From Pestalotiopsis fici W106-1 (taxonomy: Eukaryota > Ascomycota > Sordariomycetes > Amphisphaeriales > Sporocadaceae), in assembly GCF_000516985.1 (NCBI RefSeq), contig NW_006917097.1:2325540-2389539 (forward strand): 64,000 nucleotides of DNA. The letters are read 5' to 3'. The translations under genes and the position numbers were made by a program. Positions 44,526 to 57,937 of this stretch are shown piece after piece (position 1 is the first letter of the stretch; each line of letters begins with the position of its first letter). The notes under the pieces are model-generated. The model did no database searches and was not told where the DNA came from. It saw only the letters and a list, made by a program, of their open reading frames with translations.

Positions 44526-46342
44526 ATGCGGGGAAAGGGAACTACAAAACCCGAGGCTCGGGACGTTGTTGGGGGCAGAGGAAAAGAAGCGAAGACTGAA
44601 AGCAGTGAAGGTCGATCAATTGTGACCAGATTGGGAGTAACAATGGCACTTGGCGCACTACTTCTGGCAGCTCTCGTCCCTCTGGGACTTGATTCCCTCT
44701 CGAGGACCGCGGCGGCAAGAACGCTGCCAGATCAGGCTCAGATCATAGACCAGAAATCATTCGCCGTGCTAGAGACCGTGCCGCCACCGTCGGAAGCCAA
44801 TGCAACCACCGTATGTTTTCTTGTTTGCCCCGACCTCGAACTTTGAACCACTCAATTGGGATGTTGTACGAGTCGAGTCGACCTTTCGGGAATTCTTGGC
44901 TTACATGTAGGCTGCCACCACCTATCTAGACTTTCCTTTGGCCAGGAGTCACTGAAGACTCGCTCACCGCCAAGCCATTCCACATCTACGATGATGAGTT
45001 TTACGACATTATTGGCGAGAACCCGACATTGACCTTGATTGCCGAGACCGAGTCCGACCCTGTCTTCCACGAGGCCGTGGTTTGGTATGTGTTCTTTTCG
45101 CCAATTGGGCAGTTCCGGCCAAAATAAAAAGGCAGGACTAACACTATCTGCCAGGTACCCTCCCACTGACGAGGTCTTCTTCGTTCAGAATGCCGGAGCT
45201 CCGGCCGCGGGCACCGGACTGAACAAGTCTTCGATTATCGAGAAGATTTCTCTCGCCGATGCCGCCGCAGTGGCCAATGGCACCGCTCCTGGAAACATCA
45301 CCGTTACCACCGTACCGTCAAACCCACAGGTCATTAACCCCAATGGTATGGCTTCACCTCTTTGTTTGTGATACAAGGAACAGAGCAAATACTGACATGC
45401 GTAGGCGGAACGAACTACAAGGGAAACATCATCTTCGCTGGCGAGGGCCAGGGAGATGACGTTGCTCCGGCATTGTTCCTCATGAACCCCGTCGAGCCCT
45501 ACAACACCACTGGTATGCCAATGATTGCATCTCTGCCGACTTACGTTCAAGGTAGCTAATATGACACTCAGTCCTCGTGAACAACTACTTCGGCAGACAG
45601 TTCAACGCCCTCAACGATGTTGGAGTCAACCCCCGAAACAAGGACATTTACTTCACCGACCCTACCTATGGCTACGTCCAGGACTTTAGGCCAGTACCGG
45701 GCTTGCCCAACCAGGTCTACCGTTTCAACGCGACAACTGGCGCTGTGACTACCGTTGCCGATGGCTTCATCATGCCAAACGGTACGTTTTCTTCCCTGAA
45801 CAGCAAATGCTGGACTATGAGGGACCTAACGAGCTGATCATGATCCAGGTTTGACATTTTCGCCATCAGGCGAGCATGTGTACATTGCCGATACCGGTGC
45901 CAACATGGGCTTCTTTGGCTGGAACTTCAGCAATCCTTCTACCATGTGAGTTTGCATATTAACACCAAGCAAATTTGGCTATGCCATTTTCTTTTTGGTC
46001 ATTACCTAGCGTTGTACAACGTCAATGGCTCTAACACATTTTCTTCTGCTCAGCTACCGCTTCGACGTGGAAGAGGACGGCACCTTCACAAACCGCATGA
46101 CATTTGCATACGTGACGGCGGGCGTACCGGACGGTGTGCACTGCGACAGCAACGGCAACGTGTACGCTGGCTGCGGCGATGGCGTGCACGTCTGGAACCC
46201 CTCGGCCACTCTGATTGGTAAGATCTACCTGGGCACCACGACGGCCAACTTTCAGTTTGCCGGCGATGGCCGCATGGTCATTGCCGCCGAGACCAAGCTG
46301 TTCTACGTTACCTTGGCTGCCAAGGGCGTGGCGCTTGAGTAA
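44526..46342 (+). CDS. lactonohydrolase (SMP-30/gluconolactonase-like), membrane-anchored
   Basis: Seven exons, 44526-44810, 44930-45084, 45155-45345, 45405-45512, 45572-45781, 45849-45945 and 46054-46342, give 444 residues. The six introns are 59-119 nt with GTATGT/GTACGT/GTGAGT-type donors, and all phases fit. The body matches fungal lactonohydrolases that open aldonate or similar lactones: YDDEFYDIIG...DPVFHEAVVWYPPTDEVFFVQNAG, then DIYFTDPTYG, NGLTFSPSGEHVYIADTG and GVPDGVHCDSNGNVYAG, the usual six-bladed propeller strands with metal-site Asp/Asn. The N-terminus is basic for ~38 residues, then has a hydrophobic helix (MALGALLLAALVPLGLDSL). This looks like a type II signal anchor, not a cleaved signal. 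The acceptor of intron 1 (TAG at 44929) is the least certain because other AGs nearby break the frame. Confidence 0.82.
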
Positions 46343-47231
46343 GAACAAAAGAATTGTCGAAAGCTTCGTGCTGGCGTCTGTCGGAACAATAGGGGAAGAA
46401 TATGGCGCATTTAATTCTTTTGTGGCGTTTTCGTAGCGTTTACTGCAATGATATCAAAAGATTGGAAAAATCTATACACGTGCGCTCCCCTCGGAGCCTA
46501 CCAAAAGAGACATGAGAAAATGCATCTGAGATCAATGACACACGTACATACAGCAAAGTGTACAGAGTACAGCAACCCCCAATGATGATGTATGGTCTCA
46601 ACCCTGGCACCTTTCTGGGTGTCATCAAGCCAATTCGGCTCTATTCCGAAGAGTAACATTGATTGTACAAATCCCAATCTCGACCACGTGCAGACGACAA
46701 AGCTGTGCCTGGTTCCTGTCGTTGTCGTCAGCGCCAGTGTGCTGAACAGCCCGGAGTGGAGTCTCCAAGCTGGGAAGCGGGCCGCCCCTTGCACCTTTTT
46801 GGTGTTCACGTTCCCGAACGATTGGTTGGCCGCCGCCGTTCGGGGCATCACAACCGAGTTTGCCATTGCAGCGAGCATGAGATCTAATGTCGTTAATTCA
46901 ACGTGCATCCCCACCGGACCTGCAATAATCGTCGGAAAAAATGCAGAGAAGGTCGCAACTCATGGTGAGAACCCTCGTCTAGATTCCCGACAGGCTGGTC
47001 CGACTAATTTGGAGCTTGTCGGCTGCGAGCATCGCTTCGAGGCTCACCCGGGTTGGTTTAGCTGGGGAATCGGATCGCCCGTGTATTAAAAACATGCATG
47101 TCCCCGAATAAGGTGAATGTCGATCCTGGGAATTGTCAACGTCTTGTGCACCCTCCTTTCTTCTTTCCTGACTTGTATTTCGTTTTATTGCTTGTATCTG
47201 GGTACACTTCCTTCGTTTAACAATACCCAAA
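46343..47231. other. intergenic region with overlapping orphan frames
   Basis: Frames of 165 codons on + (46592-47089, ATG start) and 138 codons on - (46498-46914) overlap. Neither shows a known domain, and no splice-linked extension was found. I treat both as chance, with low certainty. Confidence 0.4.
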
Positions 47232-48445
47232 ATGTTGTCCAGAACAGCGACTCTTTTCCTGGCACTGACCCCCAGCTCTCTTGCTTGGCAATGGGGTAAG
47301 GCAGGCAAATGGACTGGTACACAAAGGTTGAACTGCCATGGTGGTGAGACGTACATTAATTACACTACCGTGACTGGATTCTTCCAGCAGGATGACTCTG
47401 CGACCGATGCGAGCAGTTTCGACTATGTAAGCAAATCCTTGAACAGGTCGTTAACACCAGCTAATCGTCCAGCAAGACTGCATCAAACTTTGGTCTTATC
47501 AACCGCACATATGATACAGACGCAGAATTTGACCCTGCCGGTACCAAGACGCAATGGCAGCGTTTCGAGTACTATGTCAACACTTTGAACGAAGAGGCCG
47601 ATTCCAAGACTCAGTATAAAGTAGTATACTTTGCCAGGCATGGCGAGGGCTACCACAACGCAGCAGAGACCTATTATGGGACACCAGCTTGGAACTGCTA
47701 CTGGTCCGAGCAAGACGGCAACGGCACTGTGACATGGGCAGATGCCTACCTGACAGAGGCTGGAATTGCCCAGACCACCAAGGCCAACAACTTTTGGAAG
47801 TCTCAACTCGCAGACCAACAGATGCCTGCGCCGCGTTCCTACTACACGAGCCCAATGAACCGCTGTACCACGACGGCCAACCTGACATTTAGCAGCCTGG
47901 ACCTGCCAGCCGAGTACCCCTTTGTGCCGACGGTCAAGGAGCTGTTCCGCGAGGGCATCAGCATCCACACCTGCGACCGACGCAGCAGCCGAACACACAT
48001 TGCGAGCCTGTTCCCGTCATACACCATCGAGGCGGGCTTCACGGAACTGGACGAGCTCTGGAACGGCACGTATGCCGAGACCTCGGCCGCGCAGGCCGTG
48101 CGCAGCAAAAAGGTGCTCGACGACGTCTTCTCCAACGATGACGCCGCCTGGATCAGCGTCACGAGCCACTCGGGCGAGATCAAGAGCATCCTGTCCGTGC
48201 TGGGCCACCGGACGTTTTCCCTGTCCACCGGCCAGGCCATCCCCGTGCTCGTCAAGGCGCAGAACCTCAAGACGGAGCCGGCTACTACGACGGTGTCGAG
48301 CTGGAGCTACGAGGCAACTTGCACGGCCCCACCCGTCACGAGTATTGCTGGAACTGGCTGTGTCTGCGCAACGACCACCTCGGCGGCGACCCTGGCAACG
48401 GCTTCAGTGGTCGCTAATGCCACCATCAGCTCTACGACTGTCTAG
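47232..48445 (+). CDS. secreted histidine phosphatase (phosphoglycerate mutase-like)
   Basis: Two exons, 47232-47426 and 47477-48445, give 387 residues with a 50-nt intron. The acceptor is the second AG of CAGCAAG (47475-47476). The first AG would shift the frame, so only the second gives the full protein. A signal peptide (SRTATLFLALTPSSLA) precedes the mature WQWG. The catalytic core is ARHGEGYHN (Arg119, His120), and the second histidine is in SVTSHSGE (His296), with Arg/Glu-containing RSYYTSPMNR between. This is branch-1 histidine phosphatase architecture. These enzymes act on phosphomonoesters; the substrate cannot be told from sequence. The C-terminus is Thr/Ser/Ala-rich and not clearly a GPI signal. 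It lies head-to-tail after the lactonohydrolase with 889 bp between. Confidence 0.85.
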
Positions 48446-50270
48446 TAGTGCTAGAGGGGTGGTTGACTCTCAAGACACTACAAGGGTTTAGACACCATGT
48501 ACTTACTATAATGTAATTGTTAAAACGTAGTCCTAGGTGTGTTTAGAATAAAAGTTGTGATGATCTTTGGCATTTTTCCACCAGAGTTCTGTTGATGGTT
48601 TGTCCGGTCATCATTGTCATCAGCGGTCCGAGTCTTCGCTTGAAAGTAGATCTTATACTCGGGGGAATCTGTGGTGAAGAAGCAGATCGTTTACATGTTT
48701 GCCCTTTACTTTGGAAGACAAACATTTGGCTTGGCGCTAGTAGATGACTACAATTACCGAGTCTCATCTATTATACCTGATTCAAGCCTTGAAACCACGT
48801 GCGACGACGATGCAAAGAAGAATCATCGAGCAAGTTCGTACAAAATCCTGAAATGTCAGAATATTTGAAAGGCAGTCTCAATGGCACCGCGTACTGATGT
48901 CATGCTCGAGATATTTTGCTCGCATGCGCCTCTGGCTGCTGTGATATCGAAATGAGCTAGTCAAAGAAACCTGGGGAGGGAAAAAAGCATTCAAACGAAC
49001 AAAGACTGAAGTCTCAGAATGGTAGTACCAATACCCAGCAAGCAGGAAACGCTTAGGCATGTCTGATCTAACAAAGTGATTGGCCACCACAGAATGAAAA
49101 CCACAAGCCAATGGCGGGGGAAGTACATGGGCTTGATGGGTTGTTTCGATGCATGTAAGCTTCGACTGCCGGCAGGAGAATAGAGGGGAAGCAGTTTGCA
49201 GTCGTAATTGGAGTATGACGGGAGTGCGTACTACGAATGGGCTGCAGATGGACTTTGGCAGCCGTCCCCGAGCCAAACTCCAGCTGGCGGCCCAAATGCT
49301 TGGCCTGGCTTCAGTTGCATTCGGCACGTGCAATGTGTGCTGAATGCCAGGTTGCCAGGCAATTCCATTGGCATTGATCGACTAATGTAGGCAATTCAGC
49401 AACACAGTCACAGTCAAGGCACATAGCTTGCCTGTAACTAGCTAATATTCATGTTTTTTACCTGGATCTATTGTGATGCAGGTTATTGGAGAACCATCAA
49501 TCTCCATTCATCATTAACTGGCCAGTTGCCAGTCCGTAAAAAATAGGCCCCACGCAACTCGACCAGTGCAGTGCCTGTGTCGTCGCGACGCGGTAGACTG
49601 CGACTTTCAATCCCCGTTTACCAAGAAACACAAATCTTGAGTTATCTTTGCGACGCCGACGCAACAAGCGTCTTTCTTCTTTCCTTTTGGTCAATCAAGT
49701 AGGACACAGCGACGTTAGGTTATCTCTTATTAACGCCCATTGATACCTAGCTACATTTAGTCCCTACTACCACCCACCGGATCTCCGCATAAAATAGTAC
49801 ATTCATAACTCAGTCATCCATTATCAGCAGGAGCACAGACCACAGCACCCCAGATTCTTCACCTATCGGAGGTGCCCAGTGTCAGCTTCCACTCTTCACC
49901 TCCCACCTTGCTACCACAACCATCGTCTCTCAAGGACGGCAACCATCACGACCCGTCTGCTTCTCCACCAAAAACCACCCCCAAGAACTCGTAAGGGCTC
50001 CCTGGCGACGCGCGCACAACTCTCCAGACTGCCCATCAAACGGAGTTTGCGCATCCTAGCCCTCGTTGCCCATCCCGACTTCTGCTGCACAGTCGCCTAG
50101 TCCACAGCCTCATCACAGACTGTGTGAGCACGCCCGCGCAAGAGCTTGACAGCTGCATACTACTGCCGGCAAGGACACGGAACGGCATCAAGTCACTAGC
50201 CGAGACCTCGCTGCTGCATCACCGTTTCCCCTTTCCATTCTGCGGCTCTGTTCGACTCTTACCTACGCCC
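48446..50270. other. 1.8-kb intergenic region and 5' leader of NOT1
   Basis: No gene is supported. From about 49850 to 50270 the plus strand is pyrimidine- and CA-rich, as expected of a leader. An in-frame open stretch extends upstream of the NOT1 ATG to 50124 but begins with GTG. Confidence 0.5.
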
Positions 50271-53200
50271 ATGGTCCCTCCACCATCCCGGGCGACCCAT
50301 TCACAATCGAGATCAGGAACGTTTTCACCCATACCACCGCCCACCCAGGCTGGAGGCCTAAGCTCCGCCGGAAGCCCCATCACTGGTAGCCCGACCAGTG
50401 GCCACAGATTTGACAAGAGCATTACCATTACCCAGATTTATGTGCTCTTGAACTTACTCAGGGACAACAACAAGGACCGAGCTAAGTGGGAACTTCAGGC
50501 AGACCAGCTCAAGAAGGTATGTCCAAACTCTCTTCAACTGTCTCTCTGGTTTCTTGAGACTTTTCCCTCAAATACGGGCGCGTGACCATAATTTGCTGCC
50601 GTCGCACTCAATCCCTTGTTGGACAGCTTCTGCAGCTCGAGCTTTGTTCATTACTGGGAGCCGGCGTCTCAAATATCCTACAAGAGCTTCCCCACAAGCG
50701 GTCAGCTAACCTCCGTCTCTTCACAGCTCATCGATGACCACGGCATGGAAGTCTTTCCCAGATACTTCGCCCGGCTGGTAGCCCAAAATGCCGGCGCTAT
50801 CTTCCAGGGCTCCAATCGCCCGGCTTCAAACGCGGGCGACTACTCCTTGCTCACAGCAGAGATGGAAAAGATATCGCACGACCCCGAACAAGCAAGCAAG
50901 ATAGCCGAATCGATCGAGACGGGTACCGACAATGTTTTCAGGAATTTCGACCTATCGACTTTCATGGAGCACTTCAAGCTCGATGCTCTCGAAAAGACAA
51001 TACTGGCATTAGCCTTCAAATTCGGTTCCGATACGAACCTCAAGACGAAGGGTATGTTCCCGTTCTTTCACAATGTCTTGATTGTGATCAATGGCTGTTA
51101 GGCTAACAATGGACAATGCTACAGCTGATGCGATTCTCTCTACTAATTTTCCTACATTCATGAACATCATTGCGCGTGCAGACTTGCCTGCGCACGCAGA
51201 TCTTGACAGCGACTTTATTGCTTTAATCGTCGACCGTTATGTACAGGGCCACCCGCCCAACTTCAACTCATCTGCCAAGCAGGAGCTCGCCCACAAGGTT
51301 CAGGCAAGATGGTTATCGTTGGAAACTGCTCCGCCACTCGAAGTTCTCGCCTCGTTGGATTTGATGCGCATACTAGGCGATAAACCCGCCAATGCACTCA
51401 CCCGATACATTCAACGAACCGGTGCCGATTTTACACGGACTGAAGAGGCTTGTCGCGAGTTCCTGGTCAACCGTCCCGAGAACATTGATCTCAGCGCGGA
51501 ACAGGTTTCCTCGGCTTTGTTATACACCACAATCAGCCAAACCCCACGGCATGACCCCTCAATCCTCGTCGCAGGCCTCAGACGTGTTCTGCCTGCGTCA
51601 TTTCCCTGGCAAACAGTTCTCTCGTACTTTGATCATCGGGATGTGAGGGTGTCTGCTTCGCAATTTTTGCGCATCTACCAAGCCCTACTGCCTATTGCGC
51701 AGCAGGGGCAGGGCCTGCCCTTTGATATACAATCTCTCTGGGGAGGCTCACATTGGGACAATCCCGAGACGCAACTCGCATTTATTTGCGCTTTCGCTTC
51801 CTTGACACCTCAGCAACTGGACGCGACAACTATACCGGGTTTGCAGACAACCTTTTCTCTTGACGAGTACGATCAATCACCCCAAGAAGTCCGCGATAGA
51901 GCTGCGGAAGCTATCAAGCATCCTCTTGTCTCTGTATTCGCCTTGTCAGCTATTTTCCAGGTCGCTCTGCACTCACTTCATGCGTCTCAGAGCAACGAGG
52001 CCAAGAGGTTGTTTCAGCATGTTGTGATCCCCAACCTCGATGTATTCCTTGTGTCTGCATTCGGGGTTCCAAAGCCTTGGCCTAGTATGGCCATGGATAC
52101 TATGGGTTCGCTTTTCGCCGAATTTTTGCTCAAGGAGAATTCCCTCAGTCCCTTTGTTATGGACAGCCTCTGGAGAAAGGATAAAAATTGGGTGATGGAA
52201 CGTCTTTTTGAAGCTCATGCCATAACGCCACTGGACCTTCCCATCATCTTTAGGCATGCTGTGAAGCACGGCTGGCTCAACGACTTGGTGTATCTGTCAA
52301 ATGGATTTGGTTATGATCTGGCTGCCTTGGCTCATGCCGAAGGCTACCTTGATCTTCAGGAGTGGGCAAATGTCAACATGCGTCAAGCCGACAACGTCGC
52401 ACGCTCACTTCTGCAATTCCTGCACATCAAAGCTGACATGGAATTGCGGTTCCAACGACCCGCAGAAGGCCAGCCACCAAGAAAGGAAAGTTGGCCATTG
52501 CAAGTCAAGACCGTTTCCGCAATGCTGCAGATCCTCGAGGACTTCATGCCAAGATCACCTCTCCCTGAGTTGGTCATGGTCCAGCGCCAGTGTATCATTG
52601 CCTACCCGCGGTTGATCAACTACGGCGAAGGCTCCGATGACATAATCAATGCAAATGGTGCGACTGGAAATGCGCTTACTCCGCAGGCAGTGGTCCGTAT
52701 GGAGGAGCACTTCAAGACCATGTACTCCGGTGACATCCAAGTAAAGGATATTGTAGACACTCTCCTACGATACAAGCACTCTCGCGACCCGCTGGACCAA
52801 GACGTATTCGCTTGCATGATCCACGGATTATTTGACGAATACTCTCACTTCCCCGACTATCCATTGGAAGCGTTAGCGACGACTGCGGTACTCTTCGGTG
52901 GTATCATATCTCGTAAATTGATATCAGAACTGCCTCTCAAGATTGGGCTTGGCATGATTCTTGAGGCTGTTCGAGACCATTCTCCCGATGAGTCAATGTA
53001 CAAATTCGGACTTCAGGCACTCATGCAGTTGTTCAGCCGCTTCCGCGAGTGGCCGGGCTTCTGCAATCAGCTGATCCAGATTCCCGGCTTGCAGGGCACG
53101 GAGGCATGGAAGAAGGCGATCGAGGTTGCCAAAGATAGTGAGGATGAATCTTCTCGAACCCAAAATGGCGGGACGGGTGCTTCTCATAGTGGTAGTGAGA

Positions 53201-56200
53201 ACCAAGTCAACGGCACACCTGGTGCAGGCGAGGGCTCTTTCCCACCATTTGCGTCCGTTCATGCGGACCAACCCCCTCCTGGTGCTCACTTTGAGACTCC
53301 TAACGAGAGCATTCAAGATACGATTCAGTTTGGCCTCAACAATCTCACGGCCTCCAAGCTCCAAGGCGTACATGCTGACATTCGACAACTTCTCGAATTT
53401 CGATACCAGCAGTGGTTTGCAAGCCACTTGGTCGAGGAGCGAGCAAAGATGCAACCTAATTATCACCAAGTCTACCTCGATCTTGTGCGGCTCTTCCAGG
53501 ACAAGGCACTCTCCGCCGAGGTGCTGAGACAGACGTATGTTAGTGTCGCACGGATGATCAATTCTGAGAGCACCATGCAAAACTCTACGGAGCGAACGCA
53601 CCTGAAGAATTTGGGCGCATGGCTTGGACTTTTGACCATTGCCAGAGACCAGCCCATCAAGCATCGGAACATTGCCTTCAAGCAACTCCTAGTTGAAGCC
53701 TATGATACCAAACGGCTGATCGTGGTTATACCGTTTGTCTGTAAAGTTCTCATTCAAGGTGTTCGGTCTACTGTGTACCGACCCCCGAATCCTTGGCTAA
53801 TGGACATACTACACCTGCTCATCGAACTTTACCACAATGGTGATCTGAAGCTCAACTTGAAGTTCGAGATCGAAGTTCTATGCAAAGACTTGAATCTCGA
53901 CCACAAGAGCATCGAGCCGTCACAGGAGCTTTCACAGCATCGCGCACAGATCGATGAGATTACTGACCTGGCTACCGCCGAGGCTCTCGAGCCTTTTGAG
54001 AATCTCTCGATTAATGGCGTCTCAGGCGCACCAGGCTTGTCGCCTCACCCGGTGCAAGTGTCCATTCCAGACCTGACTTCGCAAATCTCGATTCCTCCTA
54101 GCAATGAAATGGTTGTTAGCGCCAGTCGCTTGCTCGATATCGTTCGTCAAGCCCTGACTCGAGCGCTCAACGACATCATTACGCCTGTTGTGGATAGATC
54201 CGTCACTATTGCTGCTATTTCCACCGCACAGATGATCCACAAAGATTTTGCTACCGAGGCTGATGAGAAAAGGATTCGCGACTCTGCCACTACGATGGTG
54301 AAGGCTACTGCTGGGAGTTTGGCTCTGGTTACTAGCAAAGAACCTCTGCGTGCAAACATCACCAACTACATGCGCCAACTGTCAAGCGAACTACAACAGC
54401 CACTTCCTGAAGGCACAATCATCATGTGCGTCACGTCGAACTTAGATCTCGCCTGCAGTGTGATCGAGAAGCATGCTGAAGAACGAGCTGTCCCCGAGAT
54501 TGAAGAGATGATCGAGCAGGAGCTTGAGGCTCGACGTCATCACCGCCGCCAGCGACCCAATGAGCCGTATATCGACCCGCTCATTAGTCGCTGGTCAATG
54601 ACTATTCCGAACCCGTACAAGTTATCTCCCAACATGGGCGGCTTGAATCAAGAACAACTCGCGATCTACGAGGAATTTGGCAGACAGTCGCGTGCTTTGG
54701 CCCCAGCCACCCAAACCCACGCTGCTTCAGCCTCTGATGCTACACGCAACATTGCCAACGAGGTTCTTCAAGATCAGTACAGCGTCGTTCCTCCGAACGT
54801 CTCGACCCCTGGGGAGACTCCATCCATGCCTCCGCACATGCCTGCCCAAATCCCGTACCCACACGTGCAGCAAACTCCCATGACAAACGGCCGACCCGCA
54901 GTAGCCCCTATCAACCAGGTCGATGCTCGTGCTCTTGCAGAGCGGGTGCAGAAGTTGCTGTCGGAGCTGCAACGTGCTGCTGCAGAGGCGCGTGAGGACC
55001 ATTTCAGTGATTTGCCTAGAAACCATCCTGTTATGGAAGCTGTCGATGCGCTCACGCAGCTCATCATTAGAACATCCCAGTCATCTGATGATTTCGCCGT
55101 TTATGCGGCAGAGAAGATCACACAAACTCTGTTCAGTCAGCCTGACCACAACTCGCTGATTCTTGAGAGCCTGGTCCACATTCTCGAGTCCTTGCTGAAA
55201 ATCTATGGATCGGGGGCAGTCCTCATCGAGAGAGTGCAGGCATTGGTTGAAAATCAGCCATTGCAGAGCTTCCTGAACGTCCATCTTGTCACTGCCTTGA
55301 TGCCTACCGAACTTCTGAACCTGCAGCTCCTTGATGAAGCGGCCAAGACGGCACTTATGCAACGCAAGGACGGTGCACTCGAGTACTTTGAGAGATTATG
55401 GGATCTGACACTCGGCAGCGAAAGACCGATTGCTCTGTATGGCGACTTCATTGGCAGTCTACCACAAGCATGGCGTTGGATCATGGCTGAACCGGATCTC
55501 GAAATCAGTCAGCGCCTCAAGGCAAAGATCCTGAGCTCGGGTGTACTGCCACCAGGCCACCTAGTTCAGAATTCTCAGCTCGACCAGTTTGAATACCTCT
55601 TTGAGGAGTGGATCCGACAATACTTCAATCACAGCACTCCCGATAAGGCAGCGACCTCATTCGTGAAGCAGCTCTTGGAGAGAGGCGCTATTGCCAACAA
55701 GGATGATCTCATGACCTTCCTTCGCCGGGCTCTAGAGATGGCGATTACCTTTCATGAGCAGACAACACTTGCCGGCATCGCGCATGACAGTACTAATGCC
55801 ATTGATGCATTGGCAAGTCTTGTCGGTGTGCTGGCTCAGGTCAACTTCATGCAAGTCAATGACGCTGGACGCGGAATCGTGGTAGTCTTTGATGCCGTTT
55901 TCATGCTTGGATCACTGGTGCTCAATCATCATCACACACAACGTGGCGAGCACTTCAACGCCCGTGCGTTCTATCGCTTCTTCGCCATGTTGCTCTGCGA
56001 GGCGCACCGTGTCCTAGATCAGTCTGCATTGTCAGGAGCAACCTCTCCAACCGACCTCGTCCTTCATCGTAAGCAGCTTCTCTTGCGCCTGGCCGATACT
56101 CTTGTGCAAATTGTACCAGAGCGTTTCCCCGGCTTCGCCTTCCACTGGCTGGAATTGATCCAGCACCGGCTCTTTATGCCAATGATCTTGACCCCTAAAC

Positions 56201-57120
56201 CTACTCGTGGCTGGTTTCAATTCATGCAGCTGTTGTCGGCTCTCCTGCGCAATGTCAGTGAACACCTCAAAGTGACTGATATGGCCGATGTCGCCAAGGA
56301 GTTTGTCAGAGCGGCGACCAAATTTATGGTCATTCTTCAGCACGATTATCCCGACTTTGTAGCCGGACACCACGCGGAGCTGTGTGGCCTCCTTCCCCCA
56401 CATGCGACGCAAATTCGCAACATCATCCTGTCGGCGACGCCACGTGGAGATGAGCTGAGTGAAGACACCATCGAGATCGCCATGATCCCTTACAACACGG
56501 CCGAGGCTTATCTCGAAGAACACGGGCTGCTTGATCTCGTTGGTCAACTGGTTCACCATGGACCATCGGAGGATGCTGTGGCTCACTTGACTCATGCCAT
56601 CAGCCGCAATGAGGCTCGACAAACCATATTTGCAAATGTGCCCATCACAACAAACACAAACCTTGTGAATGCTGTGGTGTTGCACATTGGTACGTCCGCC
56701 ATCAACCGAGCAAAGCAGGATGGTGGTGAGCTGTTCAACCCCCGATCCCCCGACGCGGCTACGCTGTCTCTTTTGGCTCATGAGCTGAACCCCGAGGCGC
56801 GCTATTTCTTCCTGACAAGCGTCGTCGACGAGTTGCGATCCACTGGACCTCACTCAAGCTACTTTAGCAAACTCTTGTTTGAGCTCTGGGGCCAGGACGT
56901 CAATGATCCAGAGGAGCTCGATATTCGTCAGGAGATAGCTCGCATCCTCCTCGAGCGTTTCTCTGGGTTTTGGCCCCAGCCGTGGAGTCTGGCTTATGTG
57001 ACTCTCGAACTCCTTAGGAATGAGAAGTACATGTTCTTCGATCAGCCCTTTATCAAGGCCGACAGAGAGGTACGAGATAGGTTCCAGAGTATCTTTAGAA
57101 GCGTCGAGAACCTGTCATAA
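50271..57120 (+). CDS. NOT1: CCR4-NOT complex scaffold subunit NOT1
   Basis: Three exons, 50271-50516, 50727-51051 and 51125-57120, give 2188 residues. Intron 1 (50517-50726) is 210 nt with a GCTAAC branch word at 50706 and TTCACAG acceptor; intron 2 (51052-51124) is 73 nt. NOT1 is the essential scaffold on which deadenylases (CAF1/CCR4) and NOT modules assemble to shorten mRNA tails. Visible parts are HEAT-like helices through the N-terminal ~900 residues, then a MIF4G-type CAF1-binding region at ~921-1125 (QFGLNNLTASKL...YHQVYLDLVRLF). A CNOT9/CAF40-binding DUF3819-type region follows at ~1180-1340, and the Not1 C-terminal homology domain is at ~1816-2188, ending near KYMFFDQPFIKADREVR. A Ser/Gly-rich linker precedes the MIF4G part. 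The length is normal for fungi. Start 50271 (MVPPPSRATHSQSRSGTFSP) is the first ATG in frame. Confidence 0.95.
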
Positions 57121-57937
57121 TTAACGAGCGCCACACCGCTCGCCCCATCTCCCGCAACATACATAGCCGTCATACAACAAAACACATCCATACAACGGCT
57201 ACACAGAATATTGCCGTCTCACTCACTACTAATCGTCATTTTTGATGCCACTAGCATCTCTCTTTCTCTCTCCATGACACCAAACAAAATCTCGGGGCGC
57301 TTGAGTTCCAGCGTTGCAGCATCCTTGCACGTCATGTGCTGGATTGTTTCCACAGTCCGATTTTTAGGCAGGGGAACCTTTTTTTGTAGGCATAGGCAAG
57401 GGTAGACGTCACTGCTTTCAGAAATGATCACGATACCAATACACACGGTCACGCTTGGCGTTTGATTCGGCAAAAGTACTACGCGACGATGATGATGACC
57501 TTGAGTCATTGGAACGATGAATATGGCATTTAGAGGCGTCAAGGGCGTGATGGGAAGAATGGATTTGTGAACTGCGCTGCTTTTTGGCCTGTACCTTGTC
57601 CCTTATATGTCTCTTGAGAACAACCGCAGAAGGCTCGAGGTGGGCAGCGACGACACTGAGCCACTTGGGCATGTTGTTTAGGATCGCCGCCTTTGTCTAC
57701 ATTGCGGGCTTGCTCGTGTTGTATTAATATATAGATCATTGCAGAATTTTTTTTTTCAGCATTGCTCTACGTTCCGCTAGCAATTTGTGATAATAACCAT
57801 GAAACAACAAACTTGTGTGTGATCAATAAGTCATGCAGATTGAACAATATGTATTAAACACATATAAATATGTTACAGTCCTTTGATCAGCACATTTTCA
57901 CGAATAATGAATTCCCCATACTCTGATCACCTGATCT
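57121..57937. other. convergent 3' intergenic region
   Basis: This 817-bp spacer lies between NOT1 and the converging tautomerase gene. It includes an AT-rich end with T-runs (57747-57756) and no supported gene. Confidence 0.5.

Noticed and set aside
46498..47089. overlapping 138- and 165-codon frames between lactonohydrolase and histidine phosphatase
   Set aside because: Both strands are open over the same bases, with no domain on either; I could not support one over the other.
50630..50726. coding-like frame inside NOT1 intron 1 (reading LLGAGVSNILQELPHK)
   Set aside because: It ends in a stop and cannot be spliced in frame to LIDDHGMEV; a branch-like GCTAAC and CAG acceptor at 50726 support a single 210-nt intron.
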